From: an uncultured Oscillospiraceae bacterium
GTDB taxonomy: Bacteria > Bacillota > Clostridia > UBA1381
Reading direction: 5' to 3'
Assembly: GCA_945876665.1 (NCBI GenBank)
Contig: CAMCPC010000061.1
Span: 1 to 7,187, forward strand
DNA length: 7,187 nucleotides
Part shown: one piece after another, positions 1 through 6,415 of the stretch
How the letters are laid out: the number at the start of each line of letters is the position of its first letter
Position numbering within the stretch: the stretch's first letter is position 1
Program-made: the position numbers and the translations under genes
The notes under the pieces: generated by a model
What the model saw: the letters and a program-made list of their open reading frames with translations, nothing else
Databases searched by the model: none
What the model was told of the DNA's origin: nothing

Positions 1-460
1 GGAACACAAGAATTATTATTCCCAAAAAATGCGGTACAGCCTTTACAAGCTTGAAAATTGCGGGATGTATTCCTTTCATCAGCGCTATACACACCAAACC
101 CCAATATATAGAAAACTTAAGACATATGTATCCGCCAAGATTAAATGGCTTATCAGAATAATCCCACCATCTTGCATGAAATATCTTATCAAGCGCAAAG
201 CCTGTTGCAAGCTCTAAAAGTGACGTAAGCACCGCGGAGCCTATAAACAAAATTAAAACATTATCCTTAATCGGTGTAAGGCACAGTATTACTATTACCG
301 CGCCGAAGCCATAAATAGGGCAAATCGGTCCGTTTAGAAATCCTCTGTTTACAAAATTTCCGTTTTCCACTCCGCAGTACGCAACCTCCACACACCAGCC
401 GAGAAAGCCGTAAATAAAGAACAGACTTAACAGCTCGTAAATCGAATACCCCAAAATCAT
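1..460 (-). CDS. CmpB-like (PF06541) multi-spanning membrane protein, 3' end outside window
   Basis: The open frame starts at the ATG at 460-458 and runs off the left edge without a stop, giving 153 residues. It is preceded by GGAGG at 467-471, which touches the stop codon of the upstream ClC gene; the gap between the genes is 12 bases, so the two are almost surely co-transcribed and translationally close. The protein is hydrophobic: likely membrane segments lie near residues 5-25, 50-62, 68-90 and 112-128, with another at the edge. Conserved-looking features are GFLGWCVEV (residues 18-26), NRGFLNGPICPIYG (38-51) and a WWDYSDKPFNLGGYICL-type stretch (98-114). These match my memory of the family usually named 'putative ABC-transporter type IV' (CmpB, formerly DUF1113). 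Its biochemical function is not established, and despite the name there is no ATPase or ABC permease signature here. I am fairly sure of the family and do not claim a function. Confidence 0.8.
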   Translation of the reverse strand, partial: MILGYSIYELLSLFFIYGFLGWCVEVAYCGVENGNFVNRGFLNGPICPIYGFGAVIVILCLTPIKDNVLILFIGSAVLTSLLELATGFALDKIFHARWWDYSDKPFNLGGYICLKFSIYWGLVCIALMKGIHPAIFKLVKAVPHFLGIIILVF

Positions 461-472
461 TGTTTTCCTCCG

Positions 473-1738
473 TTATTTTGTATTTATATTGATGTACTTT
501 CCCTTTAATTTTGAGTACATTATCTTCTGACTGCTGTAAAGACCATAGTAACCCGACAGCATATAGCTTACACCCGCAGCAATGGCAAAAAGTATCAGTC
601 CCTTTGAGCCGAACACCTCAACGCTTAAAATTATTGATGCCACAGGACAGTTTAGCACTCCGCAGAACATAGAAATCATTCCGAGAGCCGCGCCGAAGCC
701 GGGCGTTATACCGATAAGCCTTGCTATAAAGCAGCCGAAGGTCGCGCCGATGAAGAATGTCGGCACAATCTCTCCGCCCTTATACCCTGCTCCGATTGTA
801 ATCGCTGTAAACACAATTTTCAGCGCCCATGCCCAGTTCTTTGTATACGCGCCTGTAACGGCATTTTCAATAACGTTCATACCTGCGCCGTTATAATCCC
901 TTGTGCCGAGAATATACGTAAGTGCAACTATTGCAAGTCCGCCGACAAATATTCGTATATACGGATTTTTGAACCATATACGCATATATCTTGCAGTATA
1001 GTGCATAACTGTGCAGAAAATTATGCTCAGCTCCGCGCATAATACTGCTATAAGTATTGTTTGCAGAACAGTTATGACAGAAACCTCAGGAGTATATATC
1101 ATAGGGAAATATGTCGGCTCCATTCCGACAAGAGTTGTGATAAGATATGCCGTCAGCGACGATATCATACACGGCACAATTCCCGGATAATACATTGTTC
1201 CGATGCTCGTTATGCCAAGCGCAAAAAATGCAGCCGTTATAGGTGTGCCGAACAGCGCCGAAAATACACCGCTCATTCCGCACATTATAACCATGTGCAT
1301 ATCTTTTTTGTCAATACGGAATAATTTTCCTATACTGCTGCCTATGCTTCCGCCGAGCTGCAGTGCAGCGCCCTCTCTGCCGGCGCTTCCGCCGAGAAGA
1401 TGCGTTATTACAGTGCTTATAAAAATCAGCGGCGCAAGCGCAAACGGCACGCCCTTATGGCTTCTGATTGACTCAATTACGCTGTCAGTGCCTTTGTTTT
1501 CGAGCATTCTGCATTTTTTATAAATTGCAACGATAACAAGTCCGCCCACAGGCAAAAGCAGTATAAGCTTATCATATTTCGAAAAAAGCAAATTCGCGTG
1601 ATGTACGCTTGTGTGGAACATCGCTCCTATTCCGCCGCCTACAAGTCCGATTATTACAGCTATAAGTCCCCACTTAAGAAATGTCAGCATATAATTCGAG
1701 GCTGATTTCAGCTTGTATCGCATAATTTTCTTAATCAT
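473..1738 (-). CDS. ClC-family anion channel/antiporter, possibly of the fluoride-exporting type
   Basis: A 421-residue integral membrane protein of the ClC superfamily, which moves Cl- or F- across the membrane, often in exchange for protons. Diagnostic motifs are GGSAGREG (116-123), with E122 as the likely gating glutamate; FGTPITAAFFALG (163-175); and GYKGGEIVPTFFIGA (318-332), equivalent to the GxFxP ion-path loop. The C-terminal SGYYGLYSSQ (395-404) probably carries the central tyrosine region. The canonical GSGIP loop is absent and reads GTDSVIESI (83-91). The FALE glutamate seen in many relatives is a glycine (FALG, 172-175). The GGE-PTFFIGATFG and LYSSQ forms resemble the CLC-F fluoride/proton antiporter branch, but that is inference. 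The longer frame back to a TTG at 1810 is rejected because a sigma-A promoter lies inside it. The ATG at 1738 follows a modest AAAGGGA site. The gene is first in an operon with the CmpB-like gene. No C-terminal CBS domains are present. Confidence 0.9.
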   Translation of the reverse strand: MIKKIMRYKLKSASNYMLTFLKWGLIAVIIGLVGGGIGAMFHTSVHHANLLFSKYDKLILLLPVGGLVIVAIYKKCRMLENKGTDSVIESIRSHKGVPFALAPLIFISTVITHLLGGSAGREGAALQLGGSIGSSIGKLFRIDKKDMHMVIMCGMSGVFSALFGTPITAAFFALGITSIGTMYYPGIVPCMISSLTAYLITTLVGMEPTYFPMIYTPEVSVITVLQTILIAVLCAELSIIFCTVMHYTARYMRIWFKNPYIRIFVGGLAIVALTYILGTRDYNGAGMNVIENAVTGAYTKNWAWALKIVFTAITIGAGYKGGEIVPTFFIGATFGCFIARLIGITPGFGAALGMISMFCGVLNCPVASIILSVEVFGSKGLILFAIAAGVSYMLSGYYGLYSSQKIMYSKLKGKYININTK

Positions 1739-1778
1739 TAAAAACCGTCCCTTTTCATACCATATTATTATCAAACAG

Positions 1779-1807
1779 ATTATAACACTATACGACATTT
1801 TTTTCAA
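1779..1807 (-). promoter_or_regulatory. Sigma-A promoter of the ClC-CmpB operon
   Basis: On the minus strand TTGAAA (1807-1802) and TATAAT (1784-1779) are separated by exactly 17 bases: 5/6 and 6/6 to the housekeeping consensus. Transcription would start near 1772 and give a leader of about 34 bases before the ATG at 1738. This placement decides the start codon of the ClC gene, because any upstream start would lie within or before the promoter. The leader is too short for a riboswitch. Confidence 0.8.
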
Positions 1808-1841
1808 CAATTTAATCAGTTAAATATTACTAACTTTTTTT

Positions 1842-1871
1842 CGAATATTATTTTTAACAGTGTACAAAATA
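1842..1871 (+). promoter_or_regulatory. Sigma-G-like forespore promoter of the SASP gene
   Basis: CGAATA (1842-1847) and CAAAATA (1865-1871) are separated by 17 bases. Against the sigma-G consensus TGMATA and CATAMTA known from Bacillus, this is 5/6 and 6/7. It is the expected forespore-specific signal for a SASP gene. The transcript would start near 1878 with a leader of about 66 bases. A competing reading is the TATAAT at 1885-1890 as a sigma-A -10, but its -35 (TGTACA, 18-base spacer) is only 4/6 and vegetative expression of a SASP would be unexpected. Confidence 0.55.
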
Positions 1872-1879
1872 GTAGTGTA

Positions 1880-1895
1880 GTCGATATAATTCGAC
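1880..1895. repeat. Perfect 5-bp inverted repeat around TATAAT in the SASP leader
   Basis: GTCGA (1880-1884) and TCGAC (1891-1895) are exact reverse complements flanking TATAAT (1885-1890). If the sigma-G promoter at 1842-1871 is right, the element sits at the very start of the transcript, either as a weak 5' hairpin or as an operator-like site. Five base pairs can arise by chance, so the function is uncertain. Confidence 0.4.
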
Positions 1896-1944
1896 ACAAA
1901 ATTTAAATAGATTAAAGACTTTGGTTTTTAAGGAGGGAAAAGAA

Positions 1945-2136
1945 ATGAGCAGAAACAAGATTCAGGTTCCTGAAGCAAAAGCGGCTATGGAACAGTTCAA
2001 GATGGAAGCAGCCAGTGAAGTAGGCGTAAACCTTAAGCAGGGCTACAACGGCGACCTTACTGCTAAGCAGGCAGGATCAGTCGGCGGACAGATGGTTAAA
2101 AAGATGATTGCGGATTACGAAAGCAGAATGAAATAA
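1945..2136 (+). CDS. Alpha/beta-type small acid-soluble spore protein (SASP)
   Basis: A 63-residue protein of the alpha/beta SASP family (PF00269). Members are made in the forespore, saturate spore DNA, push it toward an A-like form and protect it from UV, heat and chemicals; they are broken down to amino acids at outgrowth. Family marks are VPEAKAAMEQFKMEAASEVGV (residues 8-28), containing the EAASE site for the germination protease GPR (the Glu-X-Ala-Ser-Glu pattern), and the second DNA-contact block GSVGGQMVKKMI (45-56). The length is typical of the family, usually 60-75 residues. The ATG at 1945 is chosen because AAGGAGG (1930-1936) lies 8 bases upstream; the in-frame TTG at 1921 precedes this site and is rejected. 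It is a single-gene unit with its own promoter and terminator. Genomes usually carry several paralogues, so I give no letter name. Confidence 0.96.
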   Translation: MSRNKIQVPEAKAAMEQFKMEAASEVGVNLKQGYNGDLTAKQAGSVGGQMVKKMIADYESRMK

Positions 2137-2147
2137 GTCATTCCGGA

Positions 2148-2175
2148 GTTAAACCTACTATCATAATAGTTTAAC
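2148..2175 (+). other. Small hairpin downstream of the SASP gene
   Basis: GTTAAAC (2148-2154) and GTTTAAC (2169-2175) are perfect 7-bp inverted repeats with a 14-base loop. There is no T tract, so it is not a terminator by itself. It lies between the SASP stop codon and the main terminator and could protect the 3' end of the long-lived spore transcript; that is speculative. Confidence 0.35.
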
Positions 2176-2182
2176 CGCAAAG

Positions 2183-2224
2183 AAACGGTAATTAAAAATG
2201 ATACTTCATTTTTAATTACCGTTT
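2183..2224. terminator. Bidirectional terminator between the SASP and shell genes
   Basis: A perfect 19-bp stem (2183-2201 with 2206-2224) with a TACT loop is followed rightward by TATTTTGTT and leftward by CTTTG. The stem is AT-rich apart from ACGG/CCGT near its base. The right arm ends inside the TAA stop codon of the leftward shell gene (2226-2224), so the hairpin also serves as that gene's terminator. Confidence 0.85.
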
Positions 2225-2940
2225 TATTTTGTTATATATGGTTTTGTAACAGACAACGGCTCTGAGCCGAGCGAACGCAAAAGCTGCATACCTGCCTCGC
2301 GCGCGTCCGTAACTGCCGTCTTTACGGCTGACGCTTCACCTGTAAATATTATAATAACCTCGTTTGAATGACTTGTTCCGCTGTCGGGGCGGAGTGTTTT
2401 TACAAGCTCCACACCTGCCGATTTCATAGCAATATCCGCAATAACCATACCTATCGGCGCAGGTGACGCGCATACAAATCCGAACGGCTGTCCCACTCTC
2501 ACGCCGAAAGCCATATTTATAGCCTCGCCGCTGCGTGCGCTGTACTGAAACTCCATGTGACCCGCTTCGCTTATGTAAATTTCGCCCGCGTTTATGTCTA
2601 TATATTCAAGCGCCAGTTCAACGGCGCGTCTTGCGTCCGACGGGGTTTCGCCGCCGATTATGATAAAGTTTCCGTGACCGCCCCAGCCCTTTGTGTCACG
2701 CGGAATTTCAATAGAAATAACCTCCGTTGAGGTTGCCTTTACAGCGTCATCCACAGCCTGAATCTGCGCTCCCGCACCTGTTCGCGAGCCTATAAGTCCG
2801 ATTGCGTGGAATTTTTCGGGGATATTCATCTGCTTTTTAAGTTCTTCGTCCACATTTGCGATTACAAGTCCGATTGTGTCGCACACGCCTACGCCCACAA
2901 ACTGCGTAAGACCGCATTTTCCGAACATATCACTCTGCAT
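2224..2940 (-). CDS. PduB-like tandem-BMC microcompartment shell protein
   Basis: A 238-residue shell protein of the BMC-T class: two fused BMC folds per chain, trimers forming pseudo-hexameric tiles in the protein shell of bacterial organelles. It matches PduB of propanediol-utilisation compartments closely as I recall it: FVGVGVCDTIGLVIANVD (14-31), IGLIGSRTGAGAQI (47-60), VKATSTEVISIEIPRDTKG (67-85), GHGNFIIIGG (88-97), EAGHMEFQYSAR (125-136), SGTSHSNEVIIIFTGE (187-202) and LGSEP (224-228). The folds cover roughly 15-125 and 140-228. The start is the ATG at 2940, with GGAGGG seven bases upstream and a sigma-A-like promoter just above. The longer frame to 3000 begins in the promoter and is rejected. 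The chosen start gives the length of PduB', the short form lacking the N-terminal extension that ties PduB to the enzyme core. No other microcompartment gene is in the window. EtuB-like is an alternative name. The family is certain, the encapsulated pathway is unknown. Confidence 0.93.
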   Translation of the reverse strand: MQSDMFGKCGLTQFVGVGVCDTIGLVIANVDEELKKQMNIPEKFHAIGLIGSRTGAGAQIQAVDDAVKATSTEVISIEIPRDTKGWGGHGNFIIIGGETPSDARRAVELALEYIDINAGEIYISEAGHMEFQYSARSGEAINMAFGVRVGQPFGFVCASPAPIGMVIADIAMKSAGVELVKTLRPDSGTSHSNEVIIIFTGEASAVKTAVTDAREAGMQLLRSLGSEPLSVTKPYITK

Positions 2941-2971
2941 AATATCCCTCCGTTCCTGTATCAATATTATA

Positions 2972-3000
2972 AGTATATCATTTTTCCTGATATTTTGCAA
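2972..3000 (-). promoter_or_regulatory. Sigma-A-like promoter of the shell gene
   Basis: On the minus strand TTGCAA (3000-2995) and TATACT (2977-2972) are spaced by 17 bases, 4/6 and 5/6 to consensus. The transcript would begin near 2965, giving a leader of about 25 bases ending in GGAGGG. An overlapping TATAAT lies just downstream but lacks a good -35. Confidence 0.55.
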
Positions 3001-3018
3001 CTTTTTTTCAAATACTTA

Positions 3019-3047
3019 TTTACCAAAATAGATTTTTATGGTATAGT
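3019..3047 (+). promoter_or_regulatory. Sigma-A-like promoter of hydG
   Basis: TTTACC (3019-3024) and TATAGT (3042-3047) are spaced by 17 bases, 4/6 and 5/6 to consensus. Start of transcription would be near 3054, just before the AGAAGG ribosome binding site at 3058-3063. The hydG and shell-gene promoters are divergent and do not overlap; their -35 elements are 18 bases apart. Confidence 0.55.
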
Positions 3048-3071
3048 ATATTCAGAAAGAAGGTAAGAATC

Positions 3072-4490
3072 ATGTATAATCCAAAATCACTGAATGCAGA
3101 TGAATTTATCGACGACAAAGAGGTCACAGACTCTCTTGAATATGCCGAAAAACACAAGGCTGACAGAGAGCTTATAAAGTCAATCATAGACCGAGCGAGA
3201 GACTGCAAGGGCATAACACACCGCGAGGCGGCTGTTCTTTTAGCCTGTCAGTATGACGACCTGAACGAGGAAATGTATTCTCTTGCGCGTGAAATAAAGC
3301 AGAAAATTTACGGCAACAGAATTGTTATGTTCGCTCCGCTGTACCTGTCAAATTATTGCATTAACAGCTGTGTATACTGTCCGTATCACGTAAAGAACAA
3401 GCACATCTGCCGCAAAAAACTGACACAGGAACAGGTAAAGGCTGAAACTATAGCATTGCAGGATATGGGACACAAGCGTCTTGCACTTGAGGCGGGTGAA
3501 GACCCTGTGAACAATCCGATTGAATATATCCTTGAATGTATCAATACAATTTACGGAATAAAGCACAAAAACGGCGCTATAAGACGTGTGAACGTGAATA
3601 TTGCCGCAACAACAGTTGAAAATTACAGAAAATTGAAAGAGGCAGGAATTGGCACATATATTCTGTTCCAAGAAACCTACAATAAAAAGAATTACGAAGA
3701 GCTTCACCCCGCAGGTCCGAAACATGACTACCGCTACCATACAGAGGCTATGGACAGAGCTATGGAGGGCGGTATTGACGATGTTGGTCTTGGCGTTCTT
3801 TTCGGACTTAATACCTATGCCTATGAATTAGTCGGCATTATCATGCACGCGGAGCATCTTGAAGCCGTACACGGCGTAGGCCCGCACACAATCAGCGTGC
3901 CGCGTATATGCCCTGCCGATGATATTGATGTGGACGATTTTTCAAACGCAGTCCCCGATGAAATATGGCAGAAAATCATCGCAATTATCAGAATTGCCGT
4001 TCCGTACACAGGCATGATTGTTTCAACTCGTGAAAGCGAAAAGAACAGGAAAAAGGCGCTTGAATTGGGTATTTCACAGATAAGCGGCGCGTCAAGCACA
4101 AGCGTTGGCGGTTATGTCGAGCCTGAAAAGGAGGAGGAAAACACCGCTCAGTTTGACAGAAGCGACACTCGTACTCTTGACGAGGTTGTAAACTGGCTCA
4201 TGGAGCTTGGTTACATTCCGTCCTTCTGCACGGCATGCTACAGAGAAGGCAGAACAGGCGACCGTTTTATGTCGCTTGCCAAAACAGGCGCAATACAGAA
4301 CTGCTGTCAGCCAAACGCACTGATGACGCTTAAGGAATATCTTGTTGACTACGCTTCCGAAAAAACGCGCGAAACAGGCGAAAAGCTGATTGAAGCCGAA
4401 ATGAAAAAAGTCCCGAATGACAAGGTACGGTCAATCGCTGAAAAATACCTTGAAGAAATAGAGGACGGCAAGAGAGATTTCAGATTTTAA
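3072..4490 (+). CDS. hydG: [FeFe]-hydrogenase maturase HydG (radical SAM tyrosine lyase)
   Basis: HydG splits tyrosine with S-adenosylmethionine chemistry to p-cresol and dehydroglycine, then turns the latter into the CO and CN- ligands delivered as an Fe(CO)2(CN)-type unit for the hydrogenase H-cluster. It acts in the cytosol with HydE and HydF. The radical SAM cluster motif CX3CX2C is C96, C100, C103 (NYCINSCVYCPYH). The second, auxiliary cluster motif CX2CX22C is C386, C389, C412 (SFCTACYREGRTGDRFM, then NCCQPNA), which separates HydG from ThiH. H259 or H262 in MHAEHLE is the likely ligand of the fifth, dangling iron. The 472-residue length is normal and all key cysteines are present. The ATG at 3072 has AGAAGG eight bases upstream. 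The gene is a single unit with its own promoter and terminator; hydE, hydF and the hydrogenase are not in view, which is common since they are often scattered. Confidence 0.97.
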   Translation: MYNPKSLNADEFIDDKEVTDSLEYAEKHKADRELIKSIIDRARDCKGITHREAAVLLACQYDDLNEEMYSLAREIKQKIYGNRIVMFAPLYLSNYCINSCVYCPYHVKNKHICRKKLTQEQVKAETIALQDMGHKRLALEAGEDPVNNPIEYILECINTIYGIKHKNGAIRRVNVNIAATTVENYRKLKEAGIGTYILFQETYNKKNYEELHPAGPKHDYRYHTEAMDRAMEGGIDDVGLGVLFGLNTYAYELVGIIMHAEHLEAVHGVGPHTISVPRICPADDIDVDDFSNAVPDEIWQKIIAIIRIAVPYTGMIVSTRESEKNRKKALELGISQISGASSTSVGGYVEPEKEEENTAQFDRSDTRTLDEVVNWLMELGYIPSFCTACYREGRTGDRFMSLAKTGAIQNCCQPNALMTLKEYLVDYASEKTRETGEKLIEAEMKKVPNDKVRSIAEKYLEEIEDGKRDFRF

Positions 4491-4495
4491 TATGT

Positions 4496-4525
4496 AAAAA
4501 CGGCGTTAACACGAACGCCGTTTTT
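4496..4525. terminator. Bidirectional terminator between hydG and ypeB
   Basis: A 12-bp perfect stem (4496-4507 with 4514-4525; core ACGGCGTT/AACGCCGT) has a 6-base AACACG loop. It has A's on the left and T's on the right, so it reads as an intrinsic terminator in both directions. It lies 5 bases past the hydG stop and 7 bases past the ypeB stop (4533) on the other strand. Confidence 0.9.
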
Positions 4526-4532
4526 TATATGC

Positions 4533-5888
4533 TTAAACTGTCAAAATACCTTCCTCTGATTCAATCAGAAGGAATATTTCCTCCTCACGTCCGTTATCCG
4601 CGTTGACATACACAAGGAAATTCTTTCCGTTAAAAGCGCCCTTGAATTCATAGCAAAGCACCTCTCGCATACTGTCCTTAGGCACAAGCGCAAGCTTTGT
4701 GCCTGAAACCTCAAGACCTGTGGAAATCTTTGACTTTGCCTCCTCCATTGTAAGCTTCGGCATTGACAGTTCTCTTTCACAGTGATTCATAAGGTATCCC
4801 TTTGACTCCATACCCACAATATCGCCTGTGTCAAGAGCAACACGCACCTTTACAAGGTCACTGTAGCAGGTGACGTTATCCTGAACATATGCAAAATTAA
4901 TTGTGGCTATACTTCCCGACTTTTCATAGTAACTGCTCTGCATACTGTAAAAGCCGTTTTGCTGTAAAAACTGTGATGCCTTTTGCGTGGCTTCTTCTAT
5001 ATTAAGCTTTTCTTCACCAAAGTTTTTGCTGTCAAGATAGGACAGAATATATCCGCCTTTTTTTGTTACGCTTATGGAAATCTGTTCATCATTGGCATTC
5101 TTTATAAACGTATATGACTGAATAGCTGTGTTTTCCGAAAGACCCTCAAAGGTCAGACCATCACCCTTGTTACCGAGAAATTCCTCCGCCTTTATAAGCG
5201 CGTCCTCCTGTGAAATATCAGACGCATTTTTAAGCATTACCGATTCTCTGTTCTCTATATGCTCCGAAAACGGCCCGTCATAAATCAGTGATGGATATTC
5301 GTCAAAGGATTTTTCCACATTTTCCAAATCCTCAAGTATGCTGTTGCCCGCCGCGTCTGCAACCGTTCCGCGCTTTTTGCTGTTCACATCGGAAATGCGT
5401 ATTTCACCGCTGTAAATTCTGTTTTCAATGTCGGAAAGTGTGTTTTTCAGCGTTGCGGCATACTCGTTCATCGATGCAAGATTGTCATATTGCTCCTGTG
5501 AAATTTCTTCGCCGTTTATCATATCCTGCGACAGCACATATGTGTAGTCGCCCACCTGTGACAGAAATTTTGATGTGTTGTCAAGCTGTACCTCAGATGT
5601 TGGCAGCTGACCAAGGCATGACTTTGCCTCCGCGCTCTGGCGGAATATATCGCTTGACAGCTTTGCAAGCTGGGCGGGACTTTTTGTAAGCTGTGCCTTG
5701 CTTAAAAGTGTGTCGATATTGTCCACGTAACCGACAAGCTCATGGAACGCTCTGTTATACTGGTTCTCATTGGTGATTTCAATTGCTTTTGCATTCTTAC
5801 TCGCAGTAAATCCCCATATCAGTGCCGCAATGATTCCTGCCACAAGCAGGACATATAGCCAGATGTGTATACTTTTGTTTTTTTCCAT
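4533..5888 (-). CDS. ypeB: Germination protein YpeB
   Basis: YpeB is made in the forespore with SleB; in Bacillus each protein needs the other to be present and stable at the spore inner membrane and cortex, and YpeB is cleaved during germination. The 451-residue length matches the family (about 450). One N-terminal membrane anchor spans about residues 9-27, with the rest outside. Residues 40-200 are a helical, charged region. About 225-451 form the C-terminal half, where PepSY-type repeats are expected: EDALIKAEEFLG (228-239), NIEEATQKASQFL (296-308) and LTMEEAKSKIS (379-389). The family hallmark YLMNHCEREL (365-374), REVLCYEFKG (408-417) and VYVNADNGREEEI (426-438) are intact. The gene follows sleB by 14 bases with AGGAGGA overlapping the sleB stop, indicating one operon. 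I see no defect. Confidence 0.96.
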   Translation of the reverse strand: MEKNKSIHIWLYVLLVAGIIAALIWGFTASKNAKAIEITNENQYNRAFHELVGYVDNIDTLLSKAQLTKSPAQLAKLSSDIFRQSAEAKSCLGQLPTSEVQLDNTSKFLSQVGDYTYVLSQDMINGEEISQEQYDNLASMNEYAATLKNTLSDIENRIYSGEIRISDVNSKKRGTVADAAGNSILEDLENVEKSFDEYPSLIYDGPFSEHIENRESVMLKNASDISQEDALIKAEEFLGNKGDGLTFEGLSENTAIQSYTFIKNANDEQISISVTKKGGYILSYLDSKNFGEEKLNIEEATQKASQFLQQNGFYSMQSSYYEKSGSIATINFAYVQDNVTCYSDLVKVRVALDTGDIVGMESKGYLMNHCERELSMPKLTMEEAKSKISTGLEVSGTKLALVPKDSMREVLCYEFKGAFNGKNFLVYVNADNGREEEIFLLIESEEGILTV

Positions 5889-5897
5889 TATTCAAGT

Positions 5898-5904
5898 TCC
5901 TCCT
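5898..5904 (-). promoter_or_regulatory. Ribosome binding site of ypeB overlapping the sleB stop codon
   Basis: AGGAGGA on the minus strand (5904-5898) shares bases with the TAG stop of sleB (5905-5903) and lies 9 bases before the ypeB ATG. Ribosomes finishing sleB would sit on the ypeB start, which favours coupled, matched production of the two partner proteins. Confidence 0.75.
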
Positions 5905-6358
5905 AACTGCAAAATCTGTGCTTGCCTATTTTCACGATAAGCGGACGCGACCATATCCATGCGTTTGTGGCAGTGTCGGGATTGAAATAGTATATCGCCC
6001 CGCCCGATGGGTCCCAGCCGTTGAGCGCGTCGTTGCACGCCTTATATACCGTTGAATTCTCGTCAATAGGCACGTTTATCTGTCCGTCACTGACGGCTGT
6101 AAAAGCACCCGGCTGATAAATCACACCCGAAATCGTGTTCGGAAATGATGAATGTTTTACCCTGTTCAGTATAACCGCCGCAACAGCAACCTGTCCCTCA
6201 TATGGTTCTCCGCGCGCTTCTCCGTTCACAGCTCTCGCTAAAAGCTGTTTGTCATTCGCCGAGGCATTGACAGCGTAGGCTCTGTCCTCAGATACGTAAT
6301 AAACTGCCGCCGCTGTCAGAAAAACAAATGCCAGCAGGGCAGAAAGTATTTTTTTCAT
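5903..6358 (-). CDS. sleB: Minimal SleB-type spore cortex-lytic enzyme (Hydrolase_2, PF07486)
   Basis: A 151-residue secreted cell-wall hydrolase of the SleB/CwlJ family. SleB is a lytic transglycosylase that cuts cortex peptidoglycan containing muramic-delta-lactam during germination. Residues 1-29 are a Sec signal peptide (KK, hydrophobic core, cleavage expected after AYA at 27-29). The catalytic domain begins almost at once: LLARAVNGEARGEPYEGQVA (39-58), with E47 as the likely catalytic glutamate, then VAAVILNRVKH, FTAVSDGQI and, near the C-terminus, GGAIYYFNPDTATNAWIWSR and IGKHRFC. Bacillus SleB is about 305 residues with an N-terminal peptidoglycan-binding domain; that domain is missing here, giving CwlJ-like size. 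The signal peptide and the ypeB partner favour SleB. AGGAGG (6371-6366) lies 7 bases before the ATG. Forespore (sigma-G) control is expected; only a weak AATACTA -10-like element (6393-6387) is visible. Confidence 0.9.
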   Translation of the reverse strand: MKKILSALLAFVFLTAAAVYYVSEDRAYAVNASANDKQLLARAVNGEARGEPYEGQVAVAAVILNRVKHSSFPNTISGVIYQPGAFTAVSDGQINVPIDENSTVYKACNDALNGWDPSGGAIYYFNPDTATNAWIWSRPLIVKIGKHRFCS

Positions 6359-6415
6359 AATACTTCCTCCTCATTGATTTTTTCTTTAGTATTTCCATTG
6401 ATAAACAGAAAATAT

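Noticed and set aside
29..217. Rightward 62-codon open frame
   Set aside because: It is antisense to the CmpB-like gene, has no ribosome site and a composition unlike a real protein; the minus-strand frame has clear family motifs.
582..1523. Several rightward and one leftward open frames inside the ClC gene (582-896, 1061-1324, 1203-1523, 1086-1283)
   Set aside because: They are shadows of the ClC coding sequence, which accounts for the codon pattern and carries the conserved motifs.
1739..1860. Possible fluoride riboswitch ahead of the ClC gene
   Set aside because: The predicted leader is only about 34 bases and no crcB-motif-like conserved sequence or pseudoknot arrangement is visible.
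2941..3000. N-terminal 20-residue extension of the shell protein, possibly equivalent to the PduB core-binding tail
   Set aside because: It coincides with the predicted promoter, lies upstream of a strong ribosome site, and its sequence (isoleucine-rich, low complexity) does not resemble the PduB extension.
3348..4099. Leftward open frames inside hydG (3348-3740, 3821-4099) and the rightward one at 3649-3831
   Set aside because: They are antisense or out-of-frame shadows of hydG with no start signals.
4565..5689. Open frames at 4565-4780 (minus) and 5288-5689 (plus)
   Set aside because: They are out-of-frame and antisense shadows of ypeB.
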